This document shows positions 1 through 4,735 of a stretch of 8,620 nucleotides of DNA, in pieces; within the stretch, counting starts at the first letter, position 1, and every line of letters starts with the position of its first letter. A program made the translations under genes and the position numbers. Source of the stretch: an uncultured Peptococcaceae bacterium (GTDB taxonomy: Bacteria; Bacillota; Peptococcia; Peptococcales; Peptococcaceae); the NCBI GenBank assembly GCA_902496505.1, contig CABVBB010000059.1, positions 1-8,620 of the forward strand, read 5' to 3'. The notes under the pieces are model-generated. The model did not search any database and had not been told where the DNA came from. It saw only the letters and a program-made list of their open reading frames with translations.

Positions 1-2
1 AC

Positions 3-74
3 GCTTTTCTGTGGGGCGCTGCATCTTTTGTCGGCACCCTGACTGTGGTTCTTTTATACTTATGTCTACAATCT
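3..74 (+). CDS. possible 3' end of a membrane protein gene (partial, uncertain)
   Basis: Frame 3 from the left edge reads a hydrophobic stretch (AFLWGAASFVGTLTVVLLYL) that would fit the last transmembrane helix of a multi-pass transporter. A terminator begins right after it at position 75, as expected for the end of a plus-strand gene. The weakness is that this frame has no stop before the terminator hairpin; frame 2 instead stops with TAA at 74-76 and frame 1 with TGA at 40-42. The true end cannot be chosen without the upstream sequence. Confidence 0.22.
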
Positions 75-106
75 AAAGCCACTCCCGTGCGGGAGTGGCT
101 TTTTTT
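75..106 (+). terminator. intrinsic terminator
   Basis: The hairpin has 12-bp arms, AAAGCCACTCCC (75-86) and GGGAGTGGCTTT (91-102), a GTGC loop, and a T-run through 106. It suits a plus-strand gene ending at the left edge. On the minus strand it lies just downstream of the SDR gene (stop at 123), with a weaker T-run (TTTAGATTGT), so it may terminate both. Confidence 0.85.
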
Positions 107-122
107 GAGATCATATTTTTGC

Positions 123-869
123 TCAGGTCATGGTCGCGCCATCGACGGAGAGCACTTCGCCAGTGACGTAGCTGGCCAGATCAGAGGCCAGGAAGAGGAA
201 CGCATTGGCGATATCCTGAGGCTCGCCTAAACGTTTCAAGGGGATAGTAGCGGCCAGACGATCGACCATCTCTTGACCCAGATTAGCGACCATATCCGTT
301 TTGATAACGCCAGGCGCTACAGCATTGACGCGGATGCCATCCGGTGCCAATTCACGGGCCAGGGATCTGGTCAAGCCATTGACAGCAAATTTGGAAGTCG
401 GATAGCCGACGCCTGCGGGCTGGCCGTACAAGCTGACCATAGAGGACGTATTCAAGATGACGCCTGCGTGCTGCTCGCGCATGATCTTGGCAGCCAGCTG
501 AGTAGCGTTGAAGACAGCGACCACATTGAGATCCATGGCTTTTTCAAACTCGCCTGCTTTGTAATCATAGAGCTTGGTGCTTTGGCTGATGCCGGCATTG
601 TTGACCAAAATGTCCAGCTTGCCCCATTTGGCGACGATCTGATCCATAGCTTCCTGGATGGCTGCTTGATCCATCAAATTTGGCGCAAAGCCGATCACTT
701 CATAGTTGGGATCGATCTCTTTGAGCTCTGCCAATGCTTTGTCCACTGTCTCCATCCGAGATCCACACAAAGCCACTTTTGCGCCATTATCTAAAAATGT
801 TTTTACCGTTGCAAAGCCGATACCGCGGGTACCGCCGGTAACCATAGCGACTTTTCCTTCTAACAACAT
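123..869 (-). CDS. short-chain dehydrogenase/reductase (classical SDR; FabG- or BaiA-like)
   Basis: This is a cytoplasmic NAD(P)H-dependent oxidoreductase of 248 residues, the usual length of a classical SDR. Seen in the protein: the Rossmann cofactor motif TGGTRGIG (11-18), NNAG (90-93), and the catalytic set N115, S143, Y156, K160, followed by the PG turn at 186-187. An ATG two codons upstream (875) is only 1 base from the AGGAGG (877-882), whereas the ATG at 869 is 7 bases from it, so 869 is chosen. After the second beta strand comes G36-S37-R38. A Ser-Arg pair here is typical of NADPH-preferring SDRs, so NADPH use is inferred. From memory, the N-terminal half (GGTRGIGFA, DNGAKV, LKE, EV.GFAP) and the LFLASDLAS segment resemble BaiA 3-alpha-hydroxysteroid dehydrogenase, but BaiA carries an acidic residue where this protein has S-R. 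Substrate is unknown: acyl-ACP, steroid or a small ketone are all possible. It is monocistronic as far as visible, with its own promoter at 927-956. Confidence 0.93.
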   Translation of the reverse strand: MLLEGKVAMVTGGTRGIGFATVKTFLDNGAKVALCGSRMETVDKALAELKEIDPNYEVIGFAPNLMDQAAIQEAMDQIVAKWGKLDILVNNAGISQSTKLYDYKAGEFEKAMDLNVVAVFNATQLAAKIMREQHAGVILNTSSMVSLYGQPAGVGYPTSKFAVNGLTRSLARELAPDGIRVNAVAPGVIKTDMVANLGQEMVDRLAATIPLKRLGEPQDIANAFLFLASDLASYVTGEVLSVDGATMT

Positions 870-926
870 AAACATTCCTCCTTTATTTCTATCACCGTGA
901 TGCTATTCAAAATCATCCTTGCTTTT

Positions 927-956
927 ATTATGTACCTTATTGGCGCTGTTTGTAAA
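927..956 (-). promoter_or_regulatory. promoter of the SDR gene with palindrome at -35
   Basis: On the minus strand TTTACA (951-956) and CATAAT (927-932) are separated by 18 bases and lie about 60 bases upstream of the SDR start. The perfect palindrome TGTTTGTAAACA (947-958) covers the -35 box, so a repressor bound there would block the promoter. No regulator gene is visible next to it. Confidence 0.5.
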
Positions 957-970
957 CAAGATAATTTCGT

Positions 971-1096
971 TTAATTTTTGATATAACCAATAAGCTTATA
1001 CAGACTAAAATTCACATTCACGAACAGCCGGATAAATAAAGCCTCGTTTGTACCATCTGCTGAGCGCACGCCGCCTTTGGCCGCAGTTTTTGCCAT
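971..1096 (-). CDS. possible 41-residue small protein
   Basis: An ATG at 1094-1096 opens a 41-codon frame ending in TAA at 971. An AAGGA sequence lies 6 bases before the start. The product begins MAKTAAKGGVRSADGTN and is followed by a mildly hydrophobic stretch (ALFIRLFVNVNF) and a basic end. I do not recognise it. The third-position pattern is reasonable in the first 25 codons. A TTGAGA/TATAGA pair upstream (1114-1143) would start transcription too close to the ribosome binding site to be convincing. It could be a chance ORF or the remnant of a longer gene. Confidence 0.28.
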   Translation of the reverse strand: MAKTAAKGGVRSADGTNEALFIRLFVNVNFSLYKLIGYIKN

Positions 1097-1154
1097 GCAC
1101 CATCCTTCACAGGTCTATAAATGGCAGTAATGTGAGTTCTCAAATATTGGCCAC

Positions 1155-1183
1155 TTGTTGCACGATGATGAACTTGTTATAAT
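1155..1183 (+). promoter_or_regulatory. strong extended -10 promoter
   Basis: TTGTTG (1155-1160), a 17-base spacer and a perfect TATAAT (1178-1183), preceded by TG one base before the -10 (TGTTATAAT), make a convincing sigma-A promoter. No gene with a ribosome binding site starts in the following 330 bases, so it probably drives the RNA candidate that ends at the terminator at 1514-1550. Confidence 0.6.
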
Positions 1184-1189
1184 AAGAGT

Positions 1190-1550
1190 ATAAAGAAATG
1201 ATCGACCAAATATTTATCAAAAAATTTTTCTAATTGAGACACCACTGCATCCACCCGCGCATCGCCGCCTCTGAGGCGCTGGCGCAGCCTTTACTGATCA
1301 GCCCGCCGTCCACGCTCACTTTTGAGATATCAAAGCCAATATCTCTCCCCTTGCCTTTACTGAACGGGACGGCGCAGCTGAATAATGATCCTTTGGGATA
1401 GTCCGTTTTGCTCAAAATATCCGCGCACTGCGGCACTGACGGCCGCTATATGGATGAAATCGCCAAACGGCTTCAACGCCTTGTATCACCAAATTTGGCT
1501 TCCTCCTCTTTTACCCGTTCTGCCTTTTTATTGGCAGGACGGGCTTTTTT
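1190..1550 (+). ncRNA. candidate structured non-coding RNA of about 360 nt
   Basis: This stretch lies between a strong promoter (1155-1183) and a strong intrinsic terminator (1514-1550), and it has no convincing plus-strand protein. It contains several potential stems: CGCC/GGCG around 1266-1278; CGCCGTCC (1304-1311) pairing with GGACGGCG (1367-1374), enclosing a perfect GAGATAT/ATATCTC hairpin (1324-1345); CCGC/GCGG near 1422-1434; and GCCTTTACTGA repeated at 1287-1297 and 1353-1363. I looked for conserved elements of RNase P RNA, tmRNA, SRP RNA, and the T-box GGTGGNACCGCG element and did not find them. The alternative is a decayed minus-strand gene, since coding-like fragments exist there in two frames (1230-1436 and 1357-1476). 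Confidence 0.32.
1514..1550 (+). terminator. strong intrinsic terminator
   Basis: An 11-bp stem, CCCGTTCTGCC (1514-1524) with GGCAGGACGGG (1533-1543), has a single T-G wobble, an 8-base loop and six T residues at 1545-1550. It reads on the plus strand only; the minus side lacks a T-run. No protein gene precedes it on this strand. Confidence 0.85.
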
Positions 1551-1608
1551 ATGCGCTGTGGACAAAACTTCCGCCCACTTGCAGGACAGCGGCCCTATCT
1601 TGTGGTAA

Positions 1609-1614
1609 TATAAT
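1609..1614 (+). promoter_or_regulatory. probable -10 box for the L7/L12-like gene
   Basis: A perfect TATAAT lies 43 bases upstream of the ATG at 1657 and downstream of the preceding terminator. The region at -35 spacing (GACAGC, 1585-1590) is a poor match, so strength is uncertain or an activator is needed. Confidence 0.4.
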
Positions 1615-1656
1615 GGTATCTATCATTGCGAACCATTCCGCGAGGAGGAATCGATC

Positions 1657-2010
1657 ATGAAAAAAATTATCAAAGCTGCCGCTCCCCTGGCCCTGCTGGG
1701 TGCAGGCTGCGCGTTTTTTTACCAGCGCGCCCGCCAAAACAACGCCCCGCACGACGGTAATGTGGTCATCATTCCCGGCAACGACCCTGCTTTTGATCCC
1801 ACCATGTACAACGTTCTCCTGGTCAAACGCGTAAGCGACGAACACCGTCTGGCTGTGGTCAAGACCATTCGTCTCTACACCTCCGGCGATCTCGTCGCTA
1901 TCAAAGCACTCACCGAACACGGCGGCTATATCTGCGGACTCACGCCTGAGCAAAAAGAACTGCTGCAAAAAGAGCTGGAAGCTTTGGACGTCATCGTCGA
2001 AAATAAATGA
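1657..2010 (+). CDS. membrane-anchored protein with L7/L12 C-terminal-like domain
   Basis: The product has 117 residues. Residues 4-21 are hydrophobic (IKAAAPLALLGAGCAFF), giving a membrane anchor; Cys18 after GAG is not a good lipobox because the -3 residue is Gly. A short polar linker with an acidic patch follows, and residues 50-117 resemble the C-terminal domain of ribosomal protein L7/L12. Against E. coli L7/L12 I align K69, R72, L79 and K83 with the conserved K70, R73, L80 and K84; Gly79 is replaced by Asp78. The closing helix-strand (TPEQKELLQKELEAL, then DVIVE) matches the family pattern. It lacks the L7/L12 N-terminal dimerisation and L10-binding part, so it is not a ribosomal stalk protein. 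A role in binding a translation GTPase or another partner at the membrane is speculation. The start has GAGGAGG 8 bases upstream. It appears monocistronic: 118 bases and a palindrome separate it from the next operon. Confidence 0.8.
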   Translation: MKKIIKAAAPLALLGAGCAFFYQRARQNNAPHDGNVVIIPGNDPAFDPTMYNVLLVKRVSDEHRLAVVKTIRLYTSGDLVAIKALTEHGGYICGLTPEQKELLQKELEALDVIVENK

Positions 2011-2035
2011 TCATCACCCGTTCGCGCCAAACAAA

Positions 2036-2051
2036 TGTTTCGCGTGAAACA
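2036..2051. promoter_or_regulatory. parS: parS-like centromere site
   Basis: TGTTTCGCGTGAAACA differs at one position (7, A to G) from the canonical ParB/Spo0J site TGTTTCACGTGAAACA. It has perfect 6-base arms and is intergenic, as many parS sites are. By my arithmetic, with equal base use, a 16-mer with at most one mismatch is expected about 1e-4 times in a window this size. It is followed at 2053-2060 by a second palindrome, ACACGTGT, with the same CACGTG core. It has no T-run, so it is not a terminator. It could instead be an operator for the operon at 2129. Confidence 0.55.
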
Positions 2052-2128
2052 GACACGTGTTGTTTATCTCACAATACTGATAAAAACGCGCTGCCCCATC
2101 CCTGATCCGATCGAAAGGAGCGTTTCCC

Positions 2129-2311
2129 ATGAGAAAAAAACTCGAGATCATCCTCTATATCATCAGTCTGCTGCTGTGCACGACGCTGATCATTCTCTTC
2201 ATCCTAGGCGGCAATCTCATCTTCGCCGCGGTCTTCGTCGTCATCTTCCTGCTCAATGTGGCTAATCTCGTGCTGCGCCTCAAACGCTACAAAAAGGACG
2301 AGCTCAGATGA
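2129..2311 (+). CDS. 60-residue two-helix membrane protein heading the operon
   Basis: This small integral membrane protein has two predicted helices, about residues 7-26 and 30-49, joined by a GGN turn, with a basic N-terminus (MRKK) and a basic C-terminal tail (LKRYKKDELR), so both ends are likely cytoplasmic. I do not recognise a family. An AAAGGAG (2114-2120) sits 8 bases from the ATG. The stop overlaps the start of the response regulator gene (ATGA at 2308-2311), so the two are translationally coupled. That position suggests a function linked to the sensor or transporter, for example a small accessory subunit of the kinase; this is inference from position only. Confidence 0.8.
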   Translation: MRKKLEIILYIISLLLCTTLIILFILGGNLIFAAVFVVIFLLNVANLVLRLKRYKKDELR

Positions 2312-2994
2312 CCACGCTGCTTTTGGTAGAGGACGATGCGCTCATCGCCAAAAACCTCCAGCTTTTGCTGCACGCGGAAGGCTTCAGTGTGACCCATGCC
2401 GCTGCATACAGCCAAGCACTGGCGCTCTTCGCCCCGCAGAAATTCGACTTGGCGCTGATCGATATCGCGCTGCCTGACGGCAATGGCTTCACCCTCTGCA
2501 CAGAGATCAAAGCTCTCGAAGATATCCCCGTGCTCTTCCTCACCGCCTCCGGCGATGAAGCCAGCGTCGTCACCGGCCTGAATCTAGGCGCCTGCGACTA
2601 CATCACCAAGCCCTTTCGCCCCCGCGAACTCATCGCCCGCATCAAGGCCGCCCTGCGCCAGCAAAGCCGCACGACTTCCCTCTTTGCCATCCAGGGGCTC
2701 AGCGTCGACACCGCCAGCGGCATAGTCCGCAAAAACGGCCGCGAGATCACGCTCTCCGCGTTAGAATACCGCCTGCTGCTCATCTTTATCAATAATCCCC
2801 GGCAGATCATCACCCGCAGCCGTCTGCTGGACGAATTATGGGATGCCTGCGGTGAATTTGTCAATGACAATACGCTTACCGTCTATATCAAACGTTTGCG
2901 GGAAAAAATAGAAGACGACCCAGCTGCGCCCAAGATCATTTTGACCGTGCGCGGCATGGGCTATCGATTGGGGGATCAGTATGCTGCGCAATAG
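2308..2994 (+). CDS. OmpR/PhoB-family response regulator
   Basis: This 228-residue two-component response regulator acts as a cytoplasmic DNA-binding transcription factor. The receiver domain (1-117) has the acidic pair at E8-D9-D10, the phosphoacceptor D52 in LIDIALPDG, T79 in the switch position, and the K101-P102-F103 motif. A winged-helix effector domain covers about 125-224 (SALEYRLL, the recognition helix around VNDNTLTVYIKRLREKI, and the wing GMGYRL). Its start overlaps the preceding small membrane protein gene, and its end overlaps the kinase gene by 14 bases. The partner is therefore the kinase at 2981, and the likely target is this operon including the ABC transporter genes. All key residues are present. 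Confidence 0.97.
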   Translation: MTTLLLVEDDALIAKNLQLLLHAEGFSVTHAAAYSQALALFAPQKFDLALIDIALPDGNGFTLCTEIKALEDIPVLFLTASGDEASVVTGLNLGACDYITKPFRPRELIARIKAALRQQSRTTSLFAIQGLSVDTASGIVRKNGREITLSALEYRLLLIFINNPRQIITRSRLLDELWDACGEFVNDNTLTVYIKRLREKIEDDPAAPKIILTVRGMGYRLGDQYAAQ

Positions 2995-3967
2995 AGAATT
3001 CAGGCGGTTCGCCGCACTCTTTATAACGCTTAGTGCAGTATCTGCCCTGGCAGGCTTTACGATCAGTACGGCGGCCGGAATCCTATGCATGGTTTCCGCC
3101 GCCGTTTTTGGCGTGTCCTTTTTGTTCTTCACCCGCGCCCGCTACGCCCACCTCGCCGACCTCTCCTACCAGATCGATCTGGTGCTGCACAACGTCGACC
3201 GTCTGACCATCGACGAAGTGGACGAAGGCGAGCTCTCCATTTTGCAAAGCGAGATCACCAAAATGACCCTGCGCATCCGCGAGCAGAACGCCGCCCTCGA
3301 AAAAGACAAGATCCATCTGGCCGACAGCCTGGCCGATATCGCTCACCAGCTGCGCACGCCGCTCACCTCCGTCAATATCCTCCTCTCCCTCATCGCCGAC
3401 TGCCCCGATGAACGCCAGCGCCGCGCCTATGTCCGCGAAGCAGAGGAACTCCTGGTGCGTATGGATTGGCTACTCACCGCTCTGCTCAAGCTTTCTAAGC
3501 TGGATGCCGGCGTGATCGTCTTCCAAAGTGCGCCCGTGACCCTCACAGAACTGTTGAACTCCGCCCTGCGTCCGCTGACCCTTGCGCTCGAGCTGCATGA
3601 CATCACCGTAGAGACCGATCTCCCGCCTGATGCCCTGCTCACCACCGACCAGCAGTGGCTGGCAGAAGCGCTGCAAAATATCCTCAAAAACTGCCTGGAA
3701 AACGCCGGTGACGGCGGCCGCATCACCATCATCGGCACCGACACGCCCCTTTATACCCAGCTCACCATCCACGACAGCGGCCCAGGCTTTGCCCCCCAAG
3801 ATATCCCCCGCCTCTTCGACCGCTTCTACCAGGGCCAAAAGGCCTCCACCGGCTACGGCATCGGCCTGAGCTTAAGCAAAATGATCATCACCCGCCAAAA
3901 CGGCACTATCACCGCCGCCAATCACCCCCAAGGCGGCGCGCTCTTCACCATTCGTTTCCCCAAGTGA
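2981..3967 (+). CDS. sensor histidine kinase with two close helices (intramembrane-sensing type)
   Basis: The product has 328 residues. Two transmembrane helices (about 10-28 and 31-50) are separated by only a few residues, so there is practically no extracytoplasmic sensor domain. A linker helix (80-112) leads to the HisKA domain with phosphoacceptor H122 (DIAHQLRTPLTS). The HATPase domain has the N box (N233, N237, N241), the G1 box D265-S-G-P-G-F, an F box (LFDRFYQG) and the G2 box GYGIGLSLS. This architecture and length match intramembrane-sensing kinases such as BceS, which detect the status of an adjacent ABC transporter and not a free ligand. Gene order supports that: the ATPase and permease genes follow. 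The GGGGGA before the start is a modest ribosome binding site, and the 14-base overlap with the regulator gene implies coupling. Confidence 0.96.
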   Translation: MLRNREFRRFAALFITLSAVSALAGFTISTAAGILCMVSAAVFGVSFLFFTRARYAHLADLSYQIDLVLHNVDRLTIDEVDEGELSILQSEITKMTLRIREQNAALEKDKIHLADSLADIAHQLRTPLTSVNILLSLIADCPDERQRRAYVREAEELLVRMDWLLTALLKLSKLDAGVIVFQSAPVTLTELLNSALRPLTLALELHDITVETDLPPDALLTTDQQWLAEALQNILKNCLENAGDGGRITIIGTDTPLYTQLTIHDSGPGFAPQDIPRLFDRFYQGQKASTGYGIGLSLSKMIITRQNGTITAANHPQGGALFTIRFPK

Positions 3968-4051
3968 CGATTCTCTCACCAAAAAGTCACCCAGCTGTCA
4001 GCCGCCGGACTTATGATGAAGCTATCAATCAAACGAATGGAGGCATTTTTT

Positions 4052-4735
4052 ATGGAGCTCATCGAGATCTCAGACCTCTGCAAAGTCTACGGCCAAGGCG
4101 CCAACACTGTCACCGCCCTTGACCACGTCTCACTCACTATCGAACAAGGCGAATTCATCGCCATCATCGGCCCCTCCGGCAGCGGCAAATCCACCCTCCT
4201 GCACATCATCGGCGGTGTGGACATCCCCACCAGCGGCCACGTCTATCTGAACGGCCAAGACGTCTACGCCCAAAGCCGTGAAAAATTGGCCATCTTCCGC
4301 CGCCGGCAAGTCGGCCTCATCTACCAATTCCACAACCTCATCCCCACTCTCAATGTCGTCGAATACATCACCCTGCCTATTCTCATGGACAAGCGCCGCG
4401 TCAATCAAGAGCGGCTCGAAGAACTTCTGCAGCTTTTGGGCCTCTCCGAACGGCGCGACCATCTGCCCAATCAGCTTTCCGGCGGTCAGCAGCAGCGCGT
4501 CTCCATCGGCCGTGCTCTGATGAACGCCCCCGCCGTCATGCTCGCCGACGAACCCACCGGCAGCCTGGACAGCCAAAACGGCAAAGAGATCATCGAGCTC
4601 CTCAAGCTCAGCAACAAACGCTACGGCCAGACCCTCATCATCGTCACCCATGATGAAAATATCGCGCTGCAAGCCGACCGCATCATCGGTATCCAAGACG
4701 GCCGCGTCGTACGAGATGAGAAGGTGCGTCCATGA
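4052..4735 (+). CDS. ABC transporter ATP-binding protein (MacB/LolD/BceA-type)
   Basis: This 227-residue nucleotide-binding subunit energises the permease encoded next. Motifs seen: Walker A GPSGSGKST (40-48), Q-loop Q92 in IYQFHNLIPTL, signature LSGGQQQR (142-149), Walker B VMLADEP with catalytic E167, D-loop SLD (171-173), and switch H200 in IVTHD. The tight family pattern YQFHNLIPTL...E matches the MacB/LolD/FtsE group, which couples to FtsX-fold permeases. An ATG at 4013 would give 13 extra residues but lacks a ribosome binding site; the ATG at 4052 has GGAGG (4039-4043) 8 bases upstream and starts at the usual place for the family. There are 84 bases between the kinase gene and this start, the only real gap in the operon. 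The stop overlaps the permease start (ATGA at 4732-4735). Confidence 0.96.
   Translation: MELIEISDLCKVYGQGANTVTALDHVSLTIEQGEFIAIIGPSGSGKSTLLHIIGGVDIPTSGHVYLNGQDVYAQSREKLAIFRRRQVGLIYQFHNLIPTLNVVEYITLPILMDKRRVNQERLEELLQLLGLSERRDHLPNQLSGGQQQRVSIGRALMNAPAVMLADEPTGSLDSQNGKEIIELLKLSNKRYGQTLIIVTHDENIALQADRIIGIQDGRVVRDEKVRP

Noticed and set aside
273..794. Plus-strand ORF of 173 codons opposite the SDR gene
   Set aside because: Shadow of a gene with complete catalytic motifs; no ribosome binding site.
1198..1233. 11-codon ORF (MIDQIFIKKFF) just after the promoter at 1155-1183
   Set aside because: No ribosome binding site and only about 8 bases of leader; too short to support.
1190..1550. RNase P RNA or tmRNA as identity of the RNA candidate
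   Set aside because: GGGATAGTCCG near 1395 only faintly recalls the RNase P GGAAAGTCCG element and lies too far from the 5' end; no tRNA-like ends for tmRNA.
1385..1660. Plus-strand ORFs through the terminator at 1514-1550
   Set aside because: They read through a strong hairpin and have no ribosome binding site or plausible composition.
2035..2265. Plus-strand ORF of 76 codons over the parS-like site
   Set aside because: No ribosome binding site, arginine/histidine-rich shadow pattern, and it overlaps the better supported two-helix protein gene in another frame.
2009..3900. Repeated GATCATCACCCG at about 2009, 2804 and 3884
   Set aside because: Two copies are ordinary codons for Ile-Ile-Thr-Arg in coding regions; spacing is irregular, so no CRISPR or repeat array.
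4130..4696. Long minus-strand ORF (188 codons) opposite the ATPase gene
   Set aside because: Shadow caused by C-rich third positions of the ATPase gene, which has all family motifs; the shadow is a low-complexity acidic sequence.
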